Assembly: GCA_023458595.1 (NCBI GenBank)
Contig: JAEWYT010000216.1
Span: forward strand, 1 to 40,685
Length of the DNA stretch: 40,685 bases
Origin: Pseudomonadota bacterium
GTDB taxonomy: Bacteria; Pseudomonadota; Alphaproteobacteria; Rhizobiales; Tepidamorphaceae
Direction: 5' to 3'
The position numbers were made by a program, and so were the translations under genes. The notes under the pieces are model-generated. The model saw nothing but the letters and a program-made list of their open reading frames with translations. It did not search any database and was not told the DNA's origin. Position 1 is the stretch's first letter. Every line of letters starts with the position of its first letter. This document shows, piece by piece, positions 16,331-23,838 of the stretch.

Positions 16331-16362
16331 CGATTCAAGCGGTTGAGAAACCGATTCAAGCG
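16331..16362. repeat. 11-bp direct repeat at 21-bp period
   Basis: cgattcaagcg occurs at 16331-16341 and 16352-16362, with starts 21 bp apart (two helical turns). A third gattcaa lies at 16457-16463. A small hairpin (ggtt/aacc) sits between the first two. It lies 77-108 bp upstream of the nitroreductase start. The spacing would suit cooperative binding of a regulator on one DNA face. Confidence 0.5.
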
Positions 16363-16514
16363 CGGCGGCGGCCGAAACGGGAAATTCCGAGTCGGATGAA
16401 TCGGATAGGCTGCGCGGCTAACGCGCCGGTTCCGCGCGCGCGGAACTTCACAAACTGATTCAACAGGGGTTCCGGCGCGGGGGACTATGGCCGGCGCCGC
16501 CTGTGGCTCTCCGG

Positions 16515-16544
16515 TCCCGGCCCTGCGCTTCGCTGCGGCCGGGA
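16515..16544. repeat. Palindromic repeat unit (nested hairpin)
   Basis: An 8-bp perfect stem (tcccggcc at 16515-16522 with its complement at 16537-16544) encloses a second short stem (gcg/cgc at 16525-16533). It is followed by gggatgacg-type sequence, which recurs at 16612-16620. This looks like a dispersed palindromic unit of the kind common in alphaproteobacteria. Confidence 0.55.
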
Positions 16545-16676
16545 TGACGACGGGGAGGCTGTGCGTCATCGGCAAGCGTGCGAGAGGGCGGACACGCCCA
16601 CGCCCCGCACGGGGATGACGTTTCGACGGTCCTGTACTAAGTGAGGACGACTGATCGATCGGGAGCGGCCGACATC

Positions 16677-18563
16677 ATGGCTCAGATGGAAAAGAAGCAT
16701 CAGATCAATCTCTGGTACGCCGTCATCGCCTTCGGAATCGTGCTGCTGTTCCAGGGCTGGTACACGACCTGGAAGACGGTCGAGCCCGTCCCCTACTCCG
16801 AGTTCGAGCAGTACCTGAAGGACGACAAGATCGCCGAGGTGGAGGTCCGCAAGGAGCAGCTCGTCGGCAAGTTCAAGGAGCCGCAGGACAGTGGGCGGAC
16901 CTACTTCGTCACCAACCGCGTCGATACGGACGTCGCCGACCTCCTCAACAAGTACGGCGTCAAGTTCAACGGCACGGTGGAGAACACGTTCCTGTCGAAC
17001 CTGCTCTCCTGGGTGCTGCCGGTCCTGCTGCTGTTCGGCCTGTGGGCCTTCTTCATCCGCCGCATCGCCGACAAGCAGGGCTTCGGCGGGCTGATGACGG
17101 TCGGCAAGTCGAAGGCCAAGGTCTATGTCGAGCGCGACACCAAGGTGACCTTCAAGGACGTCGCCGGCGTCGACGAGGCCAAGGACGAACTGAAGGAGAT
17201 CGTCGCCTTCCTGCGCGATCCCGACACCTACGGCCGGCTCGGCGCGCGCATCCCCAAGGGCATCCTGCTGGTCGGCCCGCCCGGCACCGGCAAGACACTG
17301 CTCGCCCGCGCGGTCGCGGGCGAGGCCGGCGTGCCGTTCTTCTCGATCTCGGGCTCGGAATTTGTCGAGATGTTCGTCGGCGTCGGCGCGGCACGGGTGC
17401 GCGACCTGTTCGAGCAGGCCCGCAAGGCCAAGCCCTGCATCATCTTCATCGACGAGCTGGACGCCCTCGGCCGGGCGCGCGGCGGCGGCAACATCATGGG
17501 CGGGCACGACGAGAAGGAGCAGACGCTGAACCAGCTCCTCGCCGAGCTCGACGGCTTCGATCCCTCCGAGGGCATCGTGCTGCTGGCGGCCACCAACAGG
17601 CCGGAAATCCTCGATCCGGCGCTCCTGCGCGCCGGCCGCTTCGACCGGCAGGTTCTCGTCGACCGGCCCGACAGGCCGGGCCGCCTCGCGATCCTGAAAG
17701 TGCACATCGGCAAGATCAAGGTGCTCGCCGACGACGTCTCGCTCGACCAGATCGCGGCGCTGACGCCGGGCTTCACCGGCGCCGATCTCGCCAACCTCGT
17801 CAACGAGGCGGCCCTGCTCGCGACAAGGCGCGGGGCCGACAGGGTTACGATGGCCGACTTCACCAACGCCATCGAGCGCATCATCGCGGGCCTGGAGAAG
17901 AAGAGCCGCGTCCTCAACGCGCACGAGCGCAAGGTGGTCGCCCATCACGAGATGGGCCACGCCCTCGTCGCCGCCACGCTGCCGGGCATGGACCCGGTGC
18001 ACAAGGTGTCGATCATCCCGCGCGGCGTCGGCGCGCTCGGCTACACGATCCAGCGGCCGACCGAGGACCGTTTCCTGCAGACCACGGAAGATCTCGAGAA
18101 CCGCATGGCCGTGCTGATGGGCGGGCGGGCGGCCGAGCACATCGTCTTCGGCGAGATCTCGACGGGGGCCGCCGACGACCTCGCCAAGGTCACCGACATA
18201 GCCCGGCGCATGGTGACCCGCTTCGGCATGGCCGGCGAGGTCGGCCAGGTGGTCTACGAGGAGGAGCGCCAGGCCTTCCTCGGAGAGGCCTACGGCACCT
18301 TCCAGACACGCGAATATTCCGAGGAAACCGCCCGCGAGATCGACGTCGCGGTCCGCAAGCTCGTCGACCAGGCGTTCCAAAGGGCGATCGGGATCCTGAC
18401 GGACCGGCGCGCCGACCTCGACGCGGGCGCCGGGCTGCTCCTCGAGAAGGAGACCATCACGGCCGCCGAATTCGCGCCGATCAGGGGCAAGGTTCCCGCC
18501 GGCGAGGCGGCGGAAGAGGAAACGCCGAAGGTCGGCATGGACGACAGGCTCAGGGTGGAGTGA
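16677..18563 (+). CDS. ftsH: FtsH-type membrane AAA+ zinc metalloprotease (probably accessory paralogue)
   Basis: 628-aa ATP-dependent protease that extracts and degrades membrane and soluble proteins. Order: membrane span about 11-28, small periplasmic domain (VPYSEFEQYLKDDKIAEVEV), second span about 108-127, AAA+ module with Walker A GPPGTGKT (200-207), Walker B IIFIDE (255-260), pore FVGVGAAR (233-240) and arginine-finger region RAGRFDRQ, then the M41 protease with H424-E425-M-G-H428. Ligands are intact, although the usual HEAGH has Met in the third place. The start at 16677 has GGGAGCGG upstream. The short C-terminus and IDELDALGR variant suggest a second FtsH beside the housekeeping copy (inference). 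Confidence 0.93.
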   Translation: MAQMEKKHQINLWYAVIAFGIVLLFQGWYTTWKTVEPVPYSEFEQYLKDDKIAEVEVRKEQLVGKFKEPQDSGRTYFVTNRVDTDVADLLNKYGVKFNGTVENTFLSNLLSWVLPVLLLFGLWAFFIRRIADKQGFGGLMTVGKSKAKVYVERDTKVTFKDVAGVDEAKDELKEIVAFLRDPDTYGRLGARIPKGILLVGPPGTGKTLLARAVAGEAGVPFFSISGSEFVEMFVGVGAARVRDLFEQARKAKPCIIFIDELDALGRARGGGNIMGGHDEKEQTLNQLLAELDGFDPSEGIVLLAATNRPEILDPALLRAGRFDRQVLVDRPDRPGRLAILKVHIGKIKVLADDVSLDQIAALTPGFTGADLANLVNEAALLATRRGADRVTMADFTNAIERIIAGLEKKSRVLNAHERKVVAHHEMGHALVAATLPGMDPVHKVSIIPRGVGALGYTIQRPTEDRFLQTTEDLENRMAVLMGGRAAEHIVFGEISTGAADDLAKVTDIARRMVTRFGMAGEVGQVVYEEERQAFLGEAYGTFQTREYSEETAREIDVAVRKLVDQAFQRAIGILTDRRADLDAGAGLLLEKETITAAEFAPIRGKVPAGEAAEEETPKVGMDDRLRVE

Positions 18564-18746
18564 AGGCGGCGGCGGGAAGAAGCCGGCGCCTGCCCCTTCG
18601 CCCGGCCTTCGGCCGCGCCTGAAGAACCGCCCCGCGGCGTTGCGTACGTTCCGCATGGCGGCGTTGCGCGGCGGACCGATTGTCGCAGGCGCGCGGGGCG
18701 TCTAAACCGGGTCCATGTCGCCTTCCCGCCGGAACATGCCCGCCCG

Positions 18747-19841
18747 ATGGCCGTCTCCGCCCACCTGATCACCACGCTCAAGACACTCGCCACCGTCGCG
18801 GTCGGGGGGGCGGCCGGGTGGGCGGCCTACGAAGGCGGACTGCCGCTGCCCTGGATGATGGGGCCGATGCTCGCGGTCGGTCTCGTCGGCATCCTCGGGA
18901 TCGAGCGCAACGGCCACGGCGTCTATGTCCCCTACTGGCTGCGCACCGCGATGGTGCCGGTGATCGGGGTGATGCTCGGCTCGGGCTTCACGCCGGAGGT
19001 CGTCGCCGGCATGCGCGAATGGTGGATCACGCTCTCCGCGCTCGTCGTCTTCATCCTTTTGTGCTCGGCGCTGACCTACCAGTTCTACCGCCGGGTCTAC
19101 CGGTTCGACCCGGCGACGGCCTATTTCTCCTCGATACCCGGCGGGCTCATCGACATGGCCATCATCGGCGAGGGACAGGGCGGGGATTCCCGCACGATCT
19201 CGCTGATCCACTTCTCGCGCATCCTGGTCTCGGTGATCTGCCTGCCCTTCCTGATGCGCCATATCTACACGGCGACGGGGCCGACGAGCCTCACGGCCGG
19301 CGAGAGCGTGCCGATGGAGATCGTCGACGTCGTGCTGCTCGGCGGCTGCGCCGTCGTCGGCTACTTCGGAGGACTGCTCATCCGCCTGCCCGGCGCCCAG
19401 ATCTCCGGCCCGCTGGCGCTGAGCGCCATCCTGCACGCGACGCAGACGACGGTGGCGAGCCCGCCGGTCTGGCTCATCGTCGTCGCCCAGATCGTCGTCG
19501 GATCGGGGCTTGGCGCGCGCTTCGCCGGCGTCTCCCTCCGGGCCGCCGGCCGGCTGATGATCGCGGCGATCTTCGCCACCGTCATCATGTTTTCGGTGAC
19601 GCTCGTCACCGCGTTCGCCATGTCGCGGTTCGTCGACGAGCCGCTCGCCGCCCTGATCCTCGCCTATGCGCCGGGCGGCGTCACCGAGATGAGCCTGATC
19701 GCCCTCTCCCTCAATATCGGCGTCGCCTTCATCACCAGCCACCACATCGCCCGCATCGCGCTGTCGATCGGCATCATGCCGTTCCTGTGGCGGCAGGTGG
19801 TGTCGAAACGGGTGGCGGGAGACCAGCCGGCGGGCGAATAG
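18747..19841 (+). CDS. AbrB-family (PF05145-type) multi-pass membrane protein
   Basis: 364-aa integral membrane protein with about ten hydrophobic segments and an internal duplication. The repeated pattern is seen as GLPLPWMMGPMLAVGL near the start and LPGAQISGPLALSAIL in the middle. Conserved motifs include PGGLIDMAIIGE and YAPGGVTEMSLIALSL. The family is historically mislabelled ammonia monooxygenase or AbrB regulator; it is more likely a transporter or membrane regulator of unknown substrate. It lies 183 bp after ftsH on the same strand and may be independently transcribed. The ribosome-binding site is weak (ggaac). Confidence 0.85.
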   Translation: MAVSAHLITTLKTLATVAVGGAAGWAAYEGGLPLPWMMGPMLAVGLVGILGIERNGHGVYVPYWLRTAMVPVIGVMLGSGFTPEVVAGMREWWITLSALVVFILLCSALTYQFYRRVYRFDPATAYFSSIPGGLIDMAIIGEGQGGDSRTISLIHFSRILVSVICLPFLMRHIYTATGPTSLTAGESVPMEIVDVVLLGGCAVVGYFGGLLIRLPGAQISGPLALSAILHATQTTVASPPVWLIVVAQIVVGSGLGARFAGVSLRAAGRLMIAAIFATVIMFSVTLVTAFAMSRFVDEPLAALILAYAPGGVTEMSLIALSLNIGVAFITSHHIARIALSIGIMPFLWRQVVSKRVAGDQPAGE

Positions 19842-20041
19842 GCCGGCGGGAGACGCTTCAGGTCCCTCCGTGCCCGGGAGGCGCCGCGGGCCGAGAGACG
19901 CTGCCGCGCTTTGGCGACGCGATGTCCGGCACGGAGCTACGGGTGCGCGCGGCCCGAACCTCCGGACAGGCAGCCGCATCCGGCGATCACCCGATCGCGG
20001 CTATGGCACTGTTCCGACGAGCTCGCGGTTCGCGAGACGTC

Positions 20042-21988
20042 TCAGACCTCGATACCGGCCAGGCGGAAGCTCTCCAGCCAGTGCGCCTGGTCCTCGGGTA
20101 GCGCATAGCAATCCGCCCAGCTGCGGGCGCACAGCGCCGTGCTGAACCATTCCGGAGCGCGGGCGACGATACGCCGGGCTTCCTCGGCCTGCCCGAGCCG
20201 CGCCAGGTTCGCCGCCCGGCCGAGCTGAAAGTAGAAGGGCGGGTCGACGATCGCGTCCAATGCAGCGAGGCTTCCCGCATAGTCGCGACACATGTGCCGA
20301 GCCTCGCTCAGCGCGGAATGGCAGCCGGGCGCAAGCCTGCGTCCCAACTCAACGGCGCGCTCGAGCATGGCGAGCCCTTCCTCGTGACGGCCGCAACACG
20401 CCAGCGTCATACCGTGGATGACGAGAATCTCGCTGTCCTGGGGGCTGATGCCGGCCGCGGCCTCCGCGAAGCGAAGCGCCGTTTTCGGCTCGCCGATCAA
20501 GACATATGTCATGGCCGCCCTGTGCAGCGTGAACGGATCGGTGGCGTCGATGGCAAGGGCGCGCTCTATCGCTTCGCGCGCCAGGCGCTTGGTTTCGGCC
20601 TCGTCTATGGGCTTCCACTGACTGACGAGGCTATACGCGTGGGCGTGGCTCACGAAGGCGTGCGCGCGTCCGTAGGCGGGATCGATCTCGACCGCCCGCT
20701 GCGCCAGCTCCATCGCCTGCTGCTCCTTCCCGTCCCGCCAGGCCGCGCGCGCCTTCAAGAAGCAGGTATAGGCGCTGCTCGAGGTCGTCGGATTGCGGTC
20801 GCGCTGGCTGCCGGACGCCTCGTCGAGACTGAAGGCCAGGCGGGCGATGACCGAGGCGACGATCTGGTCCTGCACCTCGAATATGTCGCCCATCTCCCGG
20901 TCGAACTTGTCGCCCCAGACATGCGCGCCGGTATCGGCGTCGATCAGATGAACGACGAGGCGGACATGGGTGCCGGCAACTCGGATGCTGCCCTCGATCA
21001 GGAAATCGATCGCAAGTTCCCGCCTGAGTTCCGCCAGACTTGGCCGTTCGTCGCGATAAAGCGGGCTGTCGCGGTGCCCGATGACGGTGAGATGGCGGTA
21101 CCGGGCGAGTTCGGTGATGAGATCCTCCGCTATCCCGTCGCCGAAGACGACGTGCTCGCCGTTGCCGGACAGGTCGGTGATAGGCAGCACGGCGACCACC
21201 GTGCGGTCGGCCCGTTTCCGATCGGGCCCGATCGCTCGAACGGGCTCCGCGCCGGCGCGCGGGCGGCCCTGGCCCGCAATCTCCTCGTAGAGCCTGACGG
21301 TCTCCGCCTCGGGATCGACACCGAATTCGTCCCTCAACATGGTGCGGCAGGCTTCATACTGGCGCAGCGCCTGGTCCCGTTCCCCCGCGGCAGCCAGGGC
21401 CCGCATGAGCCAGCGGTGCGAGGCTTCACGAAACGGGTCGACGGAGAGCAGCCGGCGTGCGGCGACCACGCGCTCGCCCGCTGGGGCATCGCGCAGCAGT
21501 GCTTCGTGCACCTCGATCGCCCGTTCCGCGAGCGCCTGCCGCTCTCGGTCCACCCAGTCCTCGAACGCCCGCTCCGGAATATGGAAGCTTCCAAGCAGCG
21601 GACCGCCATAGAGCGCGACCGCCTCGACTGCCCGTCCCTCGGCGGCAAGCGTTTCGAATCCCGCCTTGTCGACAGAGAGGTGGTCGGCGACGAGCGCGAC
21701 CCGGTCGCCGTCGGTCGCGAGGATCTCGGGACCGTGCGGGCCCAGCGCCCGCTTGAGCGAGACCAGCGCCTGGCGCAGCGAGTTGCGCGCCTGTGCGTCG
21801 CCGCGATCGCTCCACAAAAGCCCGATCAGCCGCTCGCGGGTGCATGAAAACGAAGGCGAAAGAGCCAGTATTGCGAGAAGCGCCGACGGTTTCCTCCCGG
21901 GAATCACTATTTCCTTGCCGTCGAAGCCGGCAATTTCGAAACCACCCAGCAATCTCAAGCGGGCTTTCGCTTCACGGTTCCTGCCCAC
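20042..21988 (-). CDS. SARP/BTAD-type transcriptional activator with TolB-like and TPR domains
   Basis: 648 aa. Residues about 10-100 form an OmpR-type winged helix (RLLGGFEIAGFDGKEIVIPGRKP through RNSLRQALVSLKRALG). About 105-250 is the bacterial transcriptional-activation (BTAD) helical repeat ending in LRDEFGVDPEAETVRLYEEI. About 268-390 is a TolB/FlgO-like domain (VVAVLPITDLSGNGEHVVFGDGIAEDLITELAR). The rest is TPR-like repeats (SAYTCFLKARAAWRDGKEQQA onward). No membrane span, so it is a cytoplasmic regulator. The start is GTG at 21988 with GGAGG 8 nt upstream inside a hairpin. Relatives are often misnamed adenylate cyclases, but no cyclase domain is present. Targets are unknown; the divergent small membrane-protein gene is the nearest candidate. 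Confidence 0.9.
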   Translation of the reverse strand: MGRNREAKARLRLLGGFEIAGFDGKEIVIPGRKPSALLAILALSPSFSCTRERLIGLLWSDRGDAQARNSLRQALVSLKRALGPHGPEILATDGDRVALVADHLSVDKAGFETLAAEGRAVEAVALYGGPLLGSFHIPERAFEDWVDRERQALAERAIEVHEALLRDAPAGERVVAARRLLSVDPFREASHRWLMRALAAAGERDQALRQYEACRTMLRDEFGVDPEAETVRLYEEIAGQGRPRAGAEPVRAIGPDRKRADRTVVAVLPITDLSGNGEHVVFGDGIAEDLITELARYRHLTVIGHRDSPLYRDERPSLAELRRELAIDFLIEGSIRVAGTHVRLVVHLIDADTGAHVWGDKFDREMGDIFEVQDQIVASVIARLAFSLDEASGSQRDRNPTTSSSAYTCFLKARAAWRDGKEQQAMELAQRAVEIDPAYGRAHAFVSHAHAYSLVSQWKPIDEAETKRLAREAIERALAIDATDPFTLHRAAMTYVLIGEPKTALRFAEAAAGISPQDSEILVIHGMTLACCGRHEEGLAMLERAVELGRRLAPGCHSALSEARHMCRDYAGSLAALDAIVDPPFYFQLGRAANLARLGQAEEARRIVARAPEWFSTALCARSWADCYALPEDQAHWLESFRLAGIEV

Positions 21989-22010
21989 GATCCGAACCTC
22001 CGCGGATCGT
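21987..22010 (-). promoter_or_regulatory. Hairpin presenting the ribosome-binding site of the SARP-like gene
   Basis: On the minus-strand RNA, acgatccg and cggatcgt form a perfect 8-bp stem with an 8-nt loop (cggaggtt). The loop holds the GGAGG ribosome-binding site, and the first two bases of the GTG start codon are paired at the foot of the stem. This could regulate initiation or, as DNA, be a palindromic autoregulatory operator. Confidence 0.55.
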
Positions 22011-22144
22011 TACCCGGCGCAAGGCTGGAGTAGGCGCCATTTCACGCAATGCCGTTGCTTTTCACGAACTATTAGACAGCAAAATAACGTCGGGGTCACG
22101 GTCGTCCGGGCAATCTCTTCTCGAAGCTGAAGAGGAGATGCCCG

Positions 22145-22303
22145 ATGCCCCGCTTCGACCTGCTCGGCGAATTCACGTCTGCCTACGTTCCGCCCCCGCG
22201 CGCGCAGTCCGTGCACCGGCAACCTTCGTCACGTGAGCTGCGTCGGCTGGTTCCGCTGCTGGTGGCGGTGGCCGCCGTCGGTTTGGTCCTGACGGTTCTT
22301 TGA
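22145..22303 (+). CDS. Small single-span membrane protein of unknown function
   Basis: 52-aa open frame from ATG 22145 to TGA 22301-22303, with an excellent AGGAG at 22133-22137 (7-nt spacing). The N-terminal 34 residues are polar with a Pro-rich patch (YVPPPRA) and basic residues (RELRR). Residues about 35-52 (LVPLLVAVAAVGLVLTVL) form one transmembrane helix ending at the C-terminus. The positive-inside rule places the N-terminus in the cytoplasm, a tail-anchor layout. It is divergent from the SARP-like regulator (156 bp between starts) and convergent with the coiled-coil gene. No family recognised. Confidence 0.6.
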   Translation: MPRFDLLGEFTSAYVPPPRAQSVHRQPSSRELRRLVPLLVAVAAVGLVLTVL

Positions 22304-22369
22304 CGTCCGCGGCGAAGGCCGCGCGGCCGCCGGCGCGGGTTTTCCCGACGATCCGTGAGCGCGGCCGCC

Positions 22370-23830
22370 CTAGAAGCCCCCGCCCGTCCTGAACCCGCCG
22401 CCACCACGGCCGAAGCCGCCGCCGGTGCTGAAGCCGCCGCGGCCGAAGCCGCCGGAACGGCCGAAGCCACCCGAGGAACCGGACCGGGACGGCTTGAAGA
22501 TCGAGCCGCCGCCCCTCCCCCAGACGTCGCCGGAGGACGGCCGCGTCGGGCCGGGGGTGTACTTGCCGCGCCGGCGCATCTCCGCCCAGACGGCGGCGCC
22601 AGTGACGACGCCGCGCAGGAGCTCCTTCAGGAAATCCTCGATCATGTCGTCGTCGAATTCCCAGCGGTCGTCGTCGAAGCGCTCGCCGACGAAGCGGCCG
22701 CGCACCTCCTGCAGCTCGCCGAGCTTGTTCTCGAGGTCGCGCTCCACCCGGCGGCGGCGGTCGAGGTCGTGCTCGAGATCCTCGACGTCCTCGCGGATGT
22801 CGTCGAGGCGCTCAACGATGCGCTCGTCGGCGGGATCGGGGGTGAGCAGCGCCATGCGGTGCAGATCCTTCAGGCTCGTGTCCTGAAGCGAGGCGACGAT
22901 CGTGTCGATCGCCGATTTCGAGGCCTCGTCCTCGCCGCGGTTGATCGTGGCGCGCTTCGTCTCGAGCGTGGTGCGGGCGGCGATCAGCTCGTTCAGCTTG
23001 TCGGCTATCCTCGCAAGCTCGGCCTCGTCGGCATCGGCGCGCTCGTCCAGCGCCAGGATGCCGGCCTCGCCGCGCTGCTCCGCCTCGTAGGCGGTCAGGC
23101 GCCGGGCCTGCTCTTCCGCCGCCTCGCGGGTGCGGGTGACGTGCTCGCTCAACCGCTCGGGGATTTCGAGGAGCATGTGGTAGTTCGGCCGGGCGTCGTG
23201 ATAGCGGACCAGCCGGGCGACCCAGGCGTCGAGCAGGCGGATCAGGCCGCGGCCGCGGTAGTCGGACGTGCCGTAGGCACGCCGCCACAGGTACATGAAC
23301 AGCGGGTCGGCCTCGTAGGGCGCGCCCTTCCCGGCGCGGTCGTCGCGGGCGAGCTCGGCCTTGCGTTCGGCCTCGACGACGACCTTCTGCGCGGCCTCGA
23401 CGGCGGCGATGCGCTCCTTGTAGTCGGCGTCGTCCTTCAGTCGCTCCAGGAGCGCGGCATCCTGCGTATCGATCTTCCGGCGCAGGCCGGCGACCTCGCG
23501 GGACAGGCGGTCGCGCTCCTGCTCGAGGCGCTCGATCTCGTCGGCGCTCGCGCCGATCTCCTTGGCGATGTCGGCGAGCGCGGTGGCGCGGGCGGCCCTC
23601 AGGCGCTCGATCTCGGCCTGCGCGCGGTCGAGCCTGCCGCCGATCGCGGCATCGCCGTCGCGGCCGAGGCGGAAGGCGGCGAGCTCGCGGAAGGCCGCGA
23701 TCTCCTGCTCCCGCAGACCGGCGACGCGGTCGGCGGCCCGGGCGATCTCGCCGGCGAGCTTCTCCTCCTCCCGCCGGAGCCCGGCGATCTCGCGGTCGAT
23801 GCGTTCGAGGGTCTTGCGGCCTTTCGACAT
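22370..23830 (-). CDS. Coiled-coil protein with Gly/Phe-rich C-terminal tail (unknown function)
   Basis: 486 aa, no signal peptide. Residues about 5-170 are a heptad-rich coiled coil (TLERIDREIAGLRREEEKLAGEIARAADRVAGLREQEI onward). A central block about 190-250 has conserved-looking YEADPLFMYLWRRAYGTSDYRGRGLIRLLDAWVARL. A second helical region runs to about 420, and the last 50 residues are an unusual Gly/Phe/Ser repeat (GGFGRSGGFGRGGF). The start at 23830 lies 8 bp after the DUF6384 stop. Third gene of a three-gene unit. Family not recognised. The GF tail resembles low-complexity segments that self-associate (inference only). Confidence 0.85.
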   Translation of the reverse strand: MSKGRKTLERIDREIAGLRREEEKLAGEIARAADRVAGLREQEIAAFRELAAFRLGRDGDAAIGGRLDRAQAEIERLRAARATALADIAKEIGASADEIERLEQERDRLSREVAGLRRKIDTQDAALLERLKDDADYKERIAAVEAAQKVVVEAERKAELARDDRAGKGAPYEADPLFMYLWRRAYGTSDYRGRGLIRLLDAWVARLVRYHDARPNYHMLLEIPERLSEHVTRTREAAEEQARRLTAYEAEQRGEAGILALDERADADEAELARIADKLNELIAARTTLETKRATINRGEDEASKSAIDTIVASLQDTSLKDLHRMALLTPDPADERIVERLDDIREDVEDLEHDLDRRRRVERDLENKLGELQEVRGRFVGERFDDDRWEFDDDMIEDFLKELLRGVVTGAAVWAEMRRRGKYTPGPTRPSSGDVWGRGGGSIFKPSRSGSSGGFGRSGGFGRGGFSTGGGFGRGGGGFRTGGGF

Positions 23831-23838
23831 GCGCCGGC

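Larger units (their letters stand above)
16255..16676. other. Non-coding region with repeats between nitroreductase and ftsH-like genes
   Basis: 422 bp without a supported gene. It holds an 11-bp direct repeat at 16331-16362, a third gattcaa at 16457-16463, a nested hairpin at 16515-16544, and an inverted cgtcatc/gatgacg pair (16564-16570 and 16614-16620). Both divergent promoters must lie here, but neither could be located with confidence. Confidence 0.6.

Noticed and set aside
16331..16463. GATTCAA repeats as a CRISPR array
   Set aside because: There are only three short units with unequal spacing, no 24-40 bp repeat and no cas gene.
17949..17963. HEMGH instead of HEAGH in the FtsH-type protease, as a broken active site
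   Set aside because: Zinc binding needs only HExxH, which is intact (H424, E425, H428), so the protease is expected to be active.
16566..18656. 696-codon minus-strand open frame opposite ftsH
   Set aside because: The plus strand encodes an intact FtsH with every motif. The antisense translation has no recognisable domain, and its composition is the mirror of GC-rich codons.
20042..21988. Annotation as adenylate cyclase
   Set aside because: Relatives with TolB-like and TPR parts often carry a cyclase domain, but here the N-terminus is an OmpR/BTAD module and no cyclase motif is present.
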